DNA of 64,000 nucleotides, from NCBI RefSeq assembly GCF_014636865.1, contig NZ_BMER01000004.1:186001-250000 (forward strand). Direction: 5' to 3'. The notes under the pieces were generated by a model. The model was given only the letters and a program-made list of their open reading frames with translations, did not search any database and was not told the origin of the DNA. How positions within the stretch are numbered: position 1 is the stretch's first letter; each line of letters begins with the position of its first letter. This DNA is from Parapedobacter pyrenivorans. GTDB taxonomy: Bacteria; Bacteroidota; Bacteroidia; Sphingobacteriales; Sphingobacteriaceae. The position numbers and the translations under genes are program-made. This document shows positions 26,115 to 35,364 of this stretch, one piece after another.

Positions 26115-27650
26115 ATGTCTAGTCATCGATTTACGTATTTGCCTATCCATTACAAAATCAGCAGTGTCTTCGTTTTGCTGTTGTTGGTTGCAGCGTCTTC
26201 ATCCGCGCAAGTGGTAAAAGACTATAACCCTTCGATCCAACGGACCGCGCAGCTGCAATATTTCAAACCCATCGAACCGCATTTGTTTTCGGGCGATGGC
26301 ATGCCTTATTACCACAACGGCACATTCTACCTGTATTGGCTGTTGGACGAAGGGCATCATGCCGGTTTGGATGGCTTGGGAGGGCATCAGTGGGCCCTGA
26401 GTACCACCACCGACCTTGTTCATTGGAAGCACCACCCGGTGGCGTTGGGCATTGACAATGAGGCGTGGGAAAAGTCGATTTGCACGGGATCCGTCATAGC
26501 AGCTAACGATCAGTTTTACGCGTTTTATGCGACGCGCGTAAAGGATGAAAACGGGGTGCATGAGCAGCTGAGTTATGCGATCAGCAAGGATGGCGGCTAC
26601 ACGTATGAGAAGCAATCACCCAATCCGTTTTACCTGGCCCCGGAGGAATGCATCAGTCGGGATTTCCGGGATCCGAAGGTCTTCAAGGGGAGCGACGGCC
26701 TGTTCCATCTTTTCGTTTCGGGCAACCTGAAGGAGCCGGCAATCAGCGGATTCGGTGGCTATCTGGTGCACCTGGTTTCTATCGATCTGAAAAACTGGGA
26801 AGAAGTGGAATCGCCCTTGCGCGGGCAGCAGGGCACGCCTGAATGCACGGACTATTTCAAATGGAATGATTGGTATTACCTGTTGTACAGCATAGCGGGG
26901 CATACCCATTATGTGATGGCCAAGGAACCTTACGGGCCATGGGTTTATCCCGAGTCGCAAGCCTTGATCGCGCATTTCGAGTGTGTTTATAAAACGGCCG
27001 AGTTTAAGGGCGGGCGCCGTATTGCGGTAGCCTATTCGCCCTACCGTGCCGATGATAAGGATAATGGCGACCGGATTTGGGGCGGAACGATACTTTTCCG
27101 GGAAGTTTACCAGGAGCCGGATGGAACGTTCGCTACGAAATTCCTGCCCGAGGTGCTGCCGGCGTCGTCACCGATGGCTATGCCGCAAATCAAGACCTCG
27201 GCTCCATCGATCGTCGCCATCACGGATGGACGGGTGGAAATAACGGCGGCTGGTGAAGTAGGGGTGGCGGAAGTGAATGACCTGCCCGACAATTACCGGA
27301 TATCCATGCGCATCGAACCGGATGGCAATTATGAGGAGCTGGGGTTGTTTTTGCGGGCTACGGATAAGCGCACGAGTGGCTACCGGCTGACGCTGAATCC
27401 GAATCACGAGACGGTGGTCATGCATAACACCTCGATCGATGCGGTAAAAGGGCTGGATGAGCCAATACTGCTGGACGTGATTGTGTATGAAGATTTTTTT
27501 GATATATCGGTGAATAACAAACGGACCGTGGTGAACCGGTTGCCTGAACAAAAAGGAAATAACCTCTTTTTCTATGTCAAGAATGGCAATGCCGCCATCC
27601 GGGATGTAAAAATCGAAAAGATAGTTAATCTTAATAACCCTAATTTATGA
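26115..27650 (+). CDS. GH32-family exported glycoside hydrolase
   Basis: A 511-residue enzyme with a signal peptide (VFVLLLLVAASSSAQ, cleavage near residue 32). The five-bladed propeller shows the GH32 residues in order: D61 in SGDGMPYYHNGTFYLYW where GH32 has WMNDPNG, R185-D186-P187 (SRDFRDPKVF) and E243-C244 (GTPECTDYF), giving nucleophile, transition-state stabiliser and acid/base. GH32 enzymes cleave beta-fructofuranosides; the altered first motif leaves the exact substrate open. A C-terminal sandwich follows (about 375-505). I took the ATG at 26115; a TTG at 26091 is in frame. Its TGA overlaps the susC ATG as ATGA. Confidence 0.82.
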   Translation: MSSHRFTYLPIHYKISSVFVLLLLVAASSSAQVVKDYNPSIQRTAQLQYFKPIEPHLFSGDGMPYYHNGTFYLYWLLDEGHHAGLDGLGGHQWALSTTTDLVHWKHHPVALGIDNEAWEKSICTGSVIAANDQFYAFYATRVKDENGVHEQLSYAISKDGGYTYEKQSPNPFYLAPEECISRDFRDPKVFKGSDGLFHLFVSGNLKEPAISGFGGYLVHLVSIDLKNWEEVESPLRGQQGTPECTDYFKWNDWYYLLYSIAGHTHYVMAKEPYGPWVYPESQALIAHFECVYKTAEFKGGRRIAVAYSPYRADDKDNGDRIWGGTILFREVYQEPDGTFATKFLPEVLPASSPMAMPQIKTSAPSIVAITDGRVEITAAGEVGVAEVNDLPDNYRISMRIEPDGNYEELGLFLRATDKRTSGYRLTLNPNHETVVMHNTSIDAVKGLDEPILLDVIVYEDFFDISVNNKRTVVNRLPEQKGNNLFFYVKNGNAAIRDVKIEKIVNLNNPNL

Positions 27651-30600
27651 AACGAAAAATAATTGAAACGAGGAAAACGGTGGGCCAAGCGGTACTCCTG
27701 GTTTTATTTTGCATGCTTGCCGGGCAGGGGGTGGCTGGCGCTAGTTCCCCGATGATCAACCAAGAGCAGATCTTGGTATCCGGTACGGTGTTGGACAAGA
27801 ACGGGGCGCCATTATCCAATGTCTCCATTATCGAAAAGGGGACGGGAGGCAACAGCACAAGTACCGATGCCGATGGACGCTTTACCTTGCGCGTAGGCAG
27901 TACCAGTACCCTGACATTCAGCTATGTGGGCTATAAGACCACGGAATTGGCCGCGGCTACCTTGCAGGAGTTGACGATACGGCTGGTTGAAGATGCCTTG
28001 AACCTCGACGAGGTGGTCGTGACCGGTTACACCACCCAGCGCAAAGCGGATCTGACCGGGGCCGTGTCCGTGATCAACGTAGATCAGCTCCGCTCCAGCA
28101 CGACGGGCAGTGCCATGCGGGCTGCCCAGGGTAGGGTGGCCGGGATGGCCGTTACCGTAAACGGCTCGCCGGACCCGTCGGCAGCGGTACGTATTCGCGG
28201 CGAGGGAACGCTGAATAACAACAATCCACTCTATATTATCGATGGTACGCCAACCACGCGTTCCATGGCCGAACTGGCAACTATGGATATTGAATCCATC
28301 CAGGTATTGAAGGATGCGTCGTCGGCCTCCATTTATGGGTCGCGTGCGGCGAACGGCGTGATTATCATTACCACGCGGCGCGGCAAGAAAGGAACGACCG
28401 TCGATTTCACGGCCTCCAACACCCTCACCAGCAGCGCAAAACCCTTCGAATTGATGAATACGGAGCAGCGCGGCATCGCCCAATACTGGGCGATTAAGAA
28501 CGATAATCCGACGGCTGACCCCAACCTGGTCGGGATCGGGTTTGTGCGTGATTTCGGTGGTCTGTACCAGTATGAAGACCATCAGGATGCCAACGGAAAT
28601 TGGATGCTCGACAACGTGTCTTGGCGTGAATTCCTCGATCCGATTGAACAAACGATGCGCTCGGCAGATACCGATTGGCAAAAGGAAATCCTGCGGACCG
28701 GCATGATTCAGCAATACAACGTTACGGTGTCTTCGGGTACGGACAACGGCAATGCGCTCTTGGCCGCGGATTATTACGATAATAAGGGAACCATCGACGG
28801 CAGTTTCTTCCGGCGCTTCAATGCGCGGATCAATACCGATTACAGCTGGCTGGACGGAAAGGTGAAAATCGGTGAGAACTTCACCGTGTCGCAGTGGCGC
28901 TCCAGTTCGAATGTGGGCGACGGAAACCTGGGGAGCACCAAATCGCTCATGTCTATTGTGCCGGTGCATACGGTAGACGGCATTGGCTGGGGCGGGCCGA
29001 TCGGTGGGATGAGCGATCGCCAGAACCCGGTGCGCTTGATAGCGGACAATAAACAGAATCATCAGGATAACCTGCGCCTGTTTGGGAATACTTACCTCAA
29101 TATCGAGCTTTTGAAAGGCCTGAATTTCCGCTCGTCTTTTGGGGTTGATTTTGTGGGTTACTGGCGGCGGACCATGGATTTGACGTATGAATCGGGCTTT
29201 TTGAGCGAGGCTCGGAATGGGGTATACCAGACGTCCAACTATAATTACGATTGGAATAACAGCAACATCTTGCAGTATGTATTCGACGTGGATAAGCATA
29301 ATTTCGATGTGATGGTCGGGCAGGAGACCGTTGATCATTCGTATCAGTCCCATTGGGGAAGCCGCCGGGTGTTTGCCCTGGAAACGCCGGATTACATGCA
29401 GTTGGATGCAGGTGAGGAAGACCGTGAAAATGGGGGTGGAGCCAGCAATAACACGCTGATTTCGTGGTTTGGAAAATTCAACTACAACTTCGGGGACCGG
29501 TACCTGGCCTCCGGCACCCTCCGCAGGGATGCTTCTTCGGTATTCGGGGCGAACAACCGTTGGGCGACATTCCCCGCGGTGTCTTTTGGATGGGTGCTGA
29601 ATAACGAGCCGTTTCTGCAAGACGCGCTTGCTGGGTTTTCGCAATTGAAACTCCGCTACGGATGGGGACAAAACGGCAACGCACAGATCGATGACTATGC
29701 GGCCTACTTGATGTACAGTCCACTTTATGACCCCAATTCGGTGTGGGACTGGAACTGGGGCACGGCCTATGATTTTACCGGGGAAGGCGGGAGCAACCTG
29801 CCTTCGGGCTTCCGCCGTACCCAGCGCAACAACCCGGACCTGCGGTGGGAAACGACCACCCAGCATAACTTTGGGCTGGATTTTGCGCTTTTTGCCGGCA
29901 AATTTGGCGGCTCGCTCGACTATTACCTCAAAAAGACAACGGATATCCTGATGAAACCGGGTACGGTGGCGACACTCGGTGAAGGCGCCCAAATGTGGTT
30001 GAATGGTGCAGATATCGATAACAAGGGCATCGAATTGACCCTGAACTATGCGGATAATTTCGGTGATGTGGGTTTGAACATCAGTGGCGTGGTTTCGCAC
30101 AATAAGCAACGGATCTTGAAGGTGCCCGATGAGGTCATCAATAATTTTGCCGGAAACGGAACCGATCAAAACATCTTGGGGCGCTCCCGTTCATCCATGT
30201 ACGGCTATATTGCCGATGGCCTGTTCCAATCGCAGGCCGAGGTGGATGCACACGCTACGCAGGTGGGTGCAGCGCCGGGGCGCATCCGTTTTCAGGATGT
30301 AAACGGCGACGGTAAGATCGATCAGGAGGACCGCGCGTGGCTGGGCAACCAAGACCCGAGTGCGGAGTATGGGGTAAACGTGGGCGTGACGTGGAAAAAC
30401 TTCGACTTCGCCGTATTCTTCAACGGGCTGGCGGGAAAGAAGCTTAATGTACAGGGTTGGAAATCCTGGACCGATATCTACGCGTTGAGTACGTCTGGCG
30501 AAAACTACGGTACCCGCCTGTTGGACGCGTGGACACCGACCAACACCAATACCACCATCCCGGCGATATCGATCAATAATTACAATGACGAAGGACGGTT

Positions 30601-30850
30601 CTCGACCTACTACGTGGAAACCGGTTCGTACATGAAAATCCGGAACATGGAACTGGGGTATACCCTTCCTACGGCATTGCTGGATCAGGTGCGCATGAAA
30701 CGGGTGCGGCTCGCTTTGCGGGCCGACAACGTATTGCTTATTAAGAAGACGTGGGGCGACAGCCCGTATACCGGTTTGGATCCGGAAACGCCGGGAAGCG
30801 GATACCCGCTACCATTTTCGATGACGTTTACGATAAACGTTTCATTCTAA
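27647..30850 (+). CDS. SusC/RagA-family TonB-dependent outer-membrane receptor
   Basis: A complete 1067-residue SusC. After a signal peptide (about residues 15-35) come the carboxypeptidase-regulatory-like domain (VSGTVLDKNGAPLSNVSI to FSYVGYKTTE), the LDEVVVTGY segment, the plug (PLYIIDGTP, VLKDASSASIYG) and the barrel ending in FTINVSF. It imports oligosaccharides with the SusD protein encoded 24 bp downstream. The ATG lies within the 4-base ATGA overlap with the GH32 gene, so enzyme and importer are translated together. A 785-codon antisense frame inside it is a coding shadow. Confidence 0.97.
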   Translation: MKRKIIETRKTVGQAVLLVLFCMLAGQGVAGASSPMINQEQILVSGTVLDKNGAPLSNVSIIEKGTGGNSTSTDADGRFTLRVGSTSTLTFSYVGYKTTELAAATLQELTIRLVEDALNLDEVVVTGYTTQRKADLTGAVSVINVDQLRSSTTGSAMRAAQGRVAGMAVTVNGSPDPSAAVRIRGEGTLNNNNPLYIIDGTPTTRSMAELATMDIESIQVLKDASSASIYGSRAANGVIIITTRRGKKGTTVDFTASNTLTSSAKPFELMNTEQRGIAQYWAIKNDNPTADPNLVGIGFVRDFGGLYQYEDHQDANGNWMLDNVSWREFLDPIEQTMRSADTDWQKEILRTGMIQQYNVTVSSGTDNGNALLAADYYDNKGTIDGSFFRRFNARINTDYSWLDGKVKIGENFTVSQWRSSSNVGDGNLGSTKSLMSIVPVHTVDGIGWGGPIGGMSDRQNPVRLIADNKQNHQDNLRLFGNTYLNIELLKGLNFRSSFGVDFVGYWRRTMDLTYESGFLSEARNGVYQTSNYNYDWNNSNILQYVFDVDKHNFDVMVGQETVDHSYQSHWGSRRVFALETPDYMQLDAGEEDRENGGGASNNTLISWFGKFNYNFGDRYLASGTLRRDASSVFGANNRWATFPAVSFGWVLNNEPFLQDALAGFSQLKLRYGWGQNGNAQIDDYAAYLMYSPLYDPNSVWDWNWGTAYDFTGEGGSNLPSGFRRTQRNNPDLRWETTTQHNFGLDFALFAGKFGGSLDYYLKKTTDILMKPGTVATLGEGAQMWLNGADIDNKGIELTLNYADNFGDVGLNISGVVSHNKQRILKVPDEVINNFAGNGTDQNILGRSRSSMYGYIADGLFQSQAEVDAHATQVGAAPGRIRFQDVNGDGKIDQEDRAWLGNQDPSAEYGVNVGVTWKNFDFAVFFNGLAGKKLNVQGWKSWTDIYALSTSGENYGTRLLDAWTPTNTNTTIPAISINNYNDEGRFSTYYVETGSYMKIRNMELGYTLPTALLDQVRMKRVRLALRADNVLLIKKTWGDSPYTGLDPETPGSGYPLPFSMTFTINVSF

Positions 30851-30874
30851 CTGTAAATTTTAAGATAACGAATC

Positions 30875-32593
30875 ATGAAAGCATTAAATCTATTCGGTCT
30901 CGGTCTCATCCTGGTGCTATCCGGTGCGTGCGAGTCCATGCTTGATACCAAGCCTCAGGGCGTTGTTGCGGATGAAGATTTGAATGAGCCGGAGCAAGTC
31001 GAAAAAATGATCAACGCTGCCTACTCGTTCGTGGGACAGAATCACTTCAACAAACAGATGGGCATGCCTTACGAGGAGGGAACAGTGCGTGGTGGCGAGG
31101 CTTATAAGGGCGGATCGGGCACCAACGACAATGCTGAGCGCAACCGTTGGGAAACATTCACTTATATGCAGCCTACCAACGTCGGCGACCTGGATAACCT
31201 GTGGTGGGTGCACTATGTGGCCGTTGGGCGTGTCCACGATGCATTGCGAAGGGTGAAAAACCTGACGGCCGAGCAATATCCGCTTCGGGAACAGCGCATC
31301 GCCGAGCTGAGGTTCCTCCGTGGTCACATCTACATGTATATGAAACAGTGTTTCAAATTTTTCCCCTATATCGATGAGGATACGCCACAGGATATGTACG
31401 ACAAGGTGAGTAATGATGCATTGTCTGACCAAGAGCTGTGGGGGAAATTAATCGAGGATTTCCGCTTTGCGGCGGGTGTGTTGCCGGATGTGCAAGCTGA
31501 AGTGGGCAGGCCTACGGGTTTTGCGGCTAAAGCGTACCTGGCGAAGACACTGATTTTCGCGGCATATGAGCAGGACGATAACCATAACGTCATCAACATC
31601 AACCGCGAAAAGCTAACTGAAGTGGCGGCGTTGTGCAAGGATATTATCGACAATTCGGGAAAGCGCTTGGCACCGGATTTTGCCGAGAATTTCCTGTGTG
31701 AGTATGAAAATGGTACGGAGTCCATCTGGGCTATCCAGTACACGACGGATACGCAGACGGGCCGCTTGAATTCGTGGCTCGTGTCGCCAGTGAATTCGGA
31801 CTATGGCTGCTGCGGCTTTCTGCAGCCGTCTGTAAATATGATGAACCGTTATAAAACGGTAAATGGCGTGCCGGATTTCGAAAATTTCAATTCGGGTATC
31901 TTACTGGACAACAAAGCGGCTTTTGCAGCCACCCCGATGGATCCACGCTTGATGCATACGGCGGCTGTGCCTGGCATGCCCTGGAAGTATGAGCCTTCTT
32001 ACATCATGGGCGAAAATTGGGTGCGTACGCCTGAGGTGTACGGCTACTCCATGAGCCAGAAGCTGCTGGTTTCGCCGACGTCCGACTGTTTTAAAAAGAC
32101 AAACCCCTTTATGGGGGCGGGCCTGAACTGGGATGTGTTGCGGCTCGACGAGGTGATGCTGTGGCGCGCTGAAGCGCTGATCCAGCTTGAACAGGAGATG
32201 GACGAAGCCCTTCGGCTGATCAACGAGATTAGGGAACGTGCGGCAAACAGTACCGACCGGTTGAAGTTTGCGGACGGGACCCCGACCGGCAGGTTCGACG
32301 TGCAGCCGTATCGGCCGGGCCAGAATTGTCCGGCCTGGACCAAGGAATTTGCGCTGCAGGCACTCCGCTGGGAGCGTCACCTGGAGTTTGCAACGGAAGG
32401 CAAATGGTTCTTCGATTTAGTACGATGGGGTATTGCGGCCGAGCAGCTTAATGCGTATTTTGCGGTCGAAAAGACCAGACGGTCTTACCTGAGAGATGCT
32501 AACTTCACTAAAAACCGTGATGAGTACTTTCCGATTCCGGAGGTGCAGATCAGCTACGTGAAGGGACTGTATAAACAAAATGCAGGTTGGTAG
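30875..32593 (+). CDS. SusD/RagB-family outer-membrane lipoprotein
   Basis: A 572-residue glycan-binding partner of the preceding SusC. The signal peptide ends LVLSGAC with lipidation at about Cys19. SusD landmarks include LRFLRGHIYMYMKQCF, a helix LDEVMLWRAEALIQL, ERHLEFATEGKWFFDLVRWG and the C-terminal FPIPEVQISYVKGLYKQNAGW. It is intact and followed after 34 bp by the sugar kinase gene on the same strand, consistent with one operon. Confidence 0.95.
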   Translation: MKALNLFGLGLILVLSGACESMLDTKPQGVVADEDLNEPEQVEKMINAAYSFVGQNHFNKQMGMPYEEGTVRGGEAYKGGSGTNDNAERNRWETFTYMQPTNVGDLDNLWWVHYVAVGRVHDALRRVKNLTAEQYPLREQRIAELRFLRGHIYMYMKQCFKFFPYIDEDTPQDMYDKVSNDALSDQELWGKLIEDFRFAAGVLPDVQAEVGRPTGFAAKAYLAKTLIFAAYEQDDNHNVININREKLTEVAALCKDIIDNSGKRLAPDFAENFLCEYENGTESIWAIQYTTDTQTGRLNSWLVSPVNSDYGCCGFLQPSVNMMNRYKTVNGVPDFENFNSGILLDNKAAFAATPMDPRLMHTAAVPGMPWKYEPSYIMGENWVRTPEVYGYSMSQKLLVSPTSDCFKKTNPFMGAGLNWDVLRLDEVMLWRAEALIQLEQEMDEALRLINEIRERAANSTDRLKFADGTPTGRFDVQPYRPGQNCPAWTKEFALQALRWERHLEFATEGKWFFDLVRWGIAAEQLNAYFAVEKTRRSYLRDANFTKNRDEYFPIPEVQISYVKGLYKQNAGW

Positions 32594-32627
32594 GTACACG
32601 ATAAGATAGCGAACAGAAATAGCATTT

Positions 32628-33956
32628 ATGCACTTTATTGGAATAGATATCGGTACCAGCTCGGTCAGCGGTGTTGCTTATACGGCCGAAAGCCGTGAAA
32701 TAGAATCCGTAACCATACCCAATGATGCCGGTATCTACTCGGTGAAACGTTGGGAACGGGCGCAGGACCCGATGCGGATCTTGGAAATCGTACGCATGAT
32801 AATTGATGATTTTTCGCTGCGTTATACGACGATTCGGGGAATCGGCATTACAGGCCAGATGCACGGCATACTCTATGTAGATCGGGACGGCGATGCCATC
32901 AGCCCGCTTTATACCTGGCAAGATGGCCGTGCGAATTTGCGCTATAAGACCGGCATGACGTATTCGGCGTTTCTTTCCGAATCAACGGGTCATTCCGTGC
33001 CTTCCGGTTTCGGGCTGGCCACTCATTTTTACAACTGCCACAATGGCCTGGTGCCCGACCGGGTTGCGAAAATCTGCACCATCATGGATTTTGTGGTGAT
33101 GAAACTGGTGGATCGGACGACGCCCGTTACCGATTATTCCAATGGCGCCGGCCTTGGCTTGTTTGATGTGGAACAGTTGGATTTTGATCATGCTGCACTC
33201 GCCAGGGTCGGCATAGACAGCGCATTGCTTCCGGAGCTCGCCGAATCGACCATTTCTTGTGGCCACTACCGCGATATACCGGTTTATATGGCTGTTGGTG
33301 ACAATCAGGCTGCTTTTTTGGGTTCCGTGGACCATTTAAAGCAATCCATTCATGTAACCGTGGGAACCAGCAGCCAAGTCTCCGTCTTCTCGGACAACTA
33401 CATGAAAATCCCAGGCATAGAGACCCGCCCGTTTCCGGGCGGCGGATACATGCTGGTCGGGGCGGCGCTATGTGGTGGCCAGGCTTTTGCCATGCTGCGG
33501 ACGTTTTTTGAAGACACGGTAGCGAAATTCAGTGGATATCCAACCGAAGGACTCGATTTTTATAAGATCATGACGTCTGTAGCCTACAAGGATGATTCCG
33601 TTGATCTGCCCATTGTGGAAACGCTTTTTGACGGTACACGCTCCGCGCCGGATAAGCGGGGGAATATCGAAAATATCTCCACCCACAACTTCACACCCGA
33701 TAACCTGATTATCGGACTTTTGAAAGGCATTTGCCGCGAACTCTACCAGTTCTATCAAGCGCTTCCTGAAGAAGTGCGCAGTGCTAAGTCGGTACTCGTC
33801 GGTTCTGGCAACGCACTCAAACGGAATCCCTTGTTGTGCCGCGCTTTTGAAGAGCAGTTCAAAACTGCCCTTATTTTTTCACCTTATGACGAAGAAGCCG
33901 CATTCGGAGCTTGCCTGAATGCCATAGCCGGCTCCACTTCGACAATCGTTAATTAA
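32628..33956 (+). CDS. FGGY-family carbohydrate kinase, sedoheptulokinase-like
   Basis: A 442-residue cytoplasmic sugar kinase. FGGY marks: phosphate-binding loop GIDIGTSS (residues 5-12), ITGQMHGILY (74-83), TWQDGR (96-101), GFGLATHF (127-134), catalytic base D225 in MAVGDNQAAF, and GSGNALKRN near 393-401. The set TWQDGR, GFGxAT, GDxQA and GSGxAL-RN is shared with animal sedoheptulokinase (SHPK) as I remember it, more than with xylulo- or glycerol kinases. The likely reaction is ATP-dependent phosphorylation of a ketose such as sedoheptulose or fructose. It follows susD and precedes a sugar symporter, completing import and activation. The substrate is an inference. Confidence 0.82.
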   Translation: MHFIGIDIGTSSVSGVAYTAESREIESVTIPNDAGIYSVKRWERAQDPMRILEIVRMIIDDFSLRYTTIRGIGITGQMHGILYVDRDGDAISPLYTWQDGRANLRYKTGMTYSAFLSESTGHSVPSGFGLATHFYNCHNGLVPDRVAKICTIMDFVVMKLVDRTTPVTDYSNGAGLGLFDVEQLDFDHAALARVGIDSALLPELAESTISCGHYRDIPVYMAVGDNQAAFLGSVDHLKQSIHVTVGTSSQVSVFSDNYMKIPGIETRPFPGGGYMLVGAALCGGQAFAMLRTFFEDTVAKFSGYPTEGLDFYKIMTSVAYKDDSVDLPIVETLFDGTRSAPDKRGNIENISTHNFTPDNLIIGLLKGICRELYQFYQALPEEVRSAKSVLVGSGNALKRNPLLCRAFEEQFKTALIFSPYDEEAAFGACLNAIAGSTSTIVN

Positions 33957-33992
33957 AATACGTCATTCGATTTTTATCTAATTATACCGATT

Positions 33993-35363
33993 ATGAAAAT
34001 TCCCCGGATTGTATTGTTTATCGCTACGGTGGCGGCCATCGGTGGTCTGCTATTCGGATTTGACACCGGAGTCATCTCCGGTGCGCTGCCGTTCCTGCAG
34101 GAACATTGGACGCTCACCGATAGCCAGCTGGAATGGCTGACCACTTCCGTACTGCTTGGCGCTATCATTGGTGCAATTGCGAGCGGTGGTGTCACCGAAA
34201 TACTGGGAAGAAAGAAAATGATCATCGTCAATGCCATCATTTTCTTCGGCGCGTCCTTAGGATGTGCGTTTGCTTCCAGCATTACCGAACTGATTATCAT
34301 GCGGATGGTCATCGGAATTGCCATCGGCATCACCTCCTATGTCGTGCCGATGTATATCGCCGAAATCTCGCCGAAGAAGTATCGCGGCGGATTGGTAACG
34401 TTGAATCAGCTGATGATTACCATCGGGATTTTAGCGTCTTACATCACGGACTATTGGCTGTCTAACGACCAGGATCTCGAATCCTGGCGGGCGATGTTTA
34501 TGGTGGGGATATATCCCGCCATTGCCCTGCTGATCGGGATGTTTTTCCTTCCTGAATCACCCCGGTGGCTGATTTCCAAAAATAAGCTGGAAAAAGGTCG
34601 CGCCATTCTGGAGCAAATCGAAAGCAAAGATCAAGCGCAGCAAATTATACAAGACGTGCAATACGACCTAACGGTGTCGCGGAACAACTCGGGTTTGAAG
34701 GAACTGTTTAAACCGTGGCTCCGGATACCGCTATCCATCACCGTGATGATTTTCTTTTTCCAGCAGTTTTCGGGTGTGAATACGATTATCTATTATTCGC
34801 CCACTATTTTCAAAATGGCGGGCATCGTGAGCAACACAGCTTCCATCATACCGGCCATTATCATCGGTGCGGCCAACGTAGCGGCGTGTGCTTTTTCCGT
34901 CATCATGCTCGACCGCTGGGGGAGACGTAAGCTCTTCCTGATTGGTATCAGCGGTATGATCCCGTCGTTGGCAGTGCTGGGTGTAAGCTTCCATTTCGGT
35001 GAGCAGCTAGGCGATATGCTTCCCTATTACGCTGCAGGAAGCATCATTGCGTTTATCATCTTCATCGCCATCAGCCTGGCGCCACTCGGTTGGTTATTAA
35101 TCTCCGAAATCTTTCCGCTCCGCACCAGGAGCTTAGGCATGAGCGTGGGGTCGCTGGCCCATTGGGGATTTAATGCCGTTGTTGCTTTTACCTTCCTGAA
35201 ACTGGTCAATACGCTGGGCGTGGCCTACACCTTTTGGAGCTATGCGCTGGTATGCGTTATTGGACTATTGTGGGGGTATTTTTACATCCCGGAGACCAAG
35301 GAAAAGTCGTTGGAAGAAATAGAGGACCATTGGCGGCAAGGCAAATCGGCGCGATCGTTGTAG
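33993..35363 (+). CDS. Sugar:proton symporter of the MFS sugar-porter family
   Basis: A 456-residue inner-membrane transporter with about 12 helices. Sugar-porter signatures are FGFDTGVISGALPFL (helix 1), GRKKM after helix 2, FFLPESPRWL (about residues 185-194) before the central loop, QQFSGVNTIIYYSP (helix 7), DRWGRRKLF and the C-terminal PETKEKSLEEIE. Relatives include XylE, GlcP and AraE. It should bring the monosaccharide released in the periplasm to the FGGY kinase. It is the last gene of the rightward operon and its stop lies one base from the stop of the converging TonB-transducer gene. Confidence 0.93.
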   Translation: MKIPRIVLFIATVAAIGGLLFGFDTGVISGALPFLQEHWTLTDSQLEWLTTSVLLGAIIGAIASGGVTEILGRKKMIIVNAIIFFGASLGCAFASSITELIIMRMVIGIAIGITSYVVPMYIAEISPKKYRGGLVTLNQLMITIGILASYITDYWLSNDQDLESWRAMFMVGIYPAIALLIGMFFLPESPRWLISKNKLEKGRAILEQIESKDQAQQIIQDVQYDLTVSRNNSGLKELFKPWLRIPLSITVMIFFFQQFSGVNTIIYYSPTIFKMAGIVSNTASIIPAIIIGAANVAACAFSVIMLDRWGRRKLFLIGISGMIPSLAVLGVSFHFGEQLGDMLPYYAAGSIIAFIIFIAISLAPLGWLLISEIFPLRTRSLGMSVGSLAHWGFNAVVAFTFLKLVNTLGVAYTFWSYALVCVIGLLWGYFYIPETKEKSLEEIEDHWRQGKSARSL

Positions 35364-35364
35364 A

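Noticed and set aside
27812-30169. 785-codon open frame antisense to susC
   Set aside because: It lies wholly opposite a canonical SusC gene, its product is arginine/isoleucine/valine-rich without any family motif, and it reflects codon bias of the sense gene.
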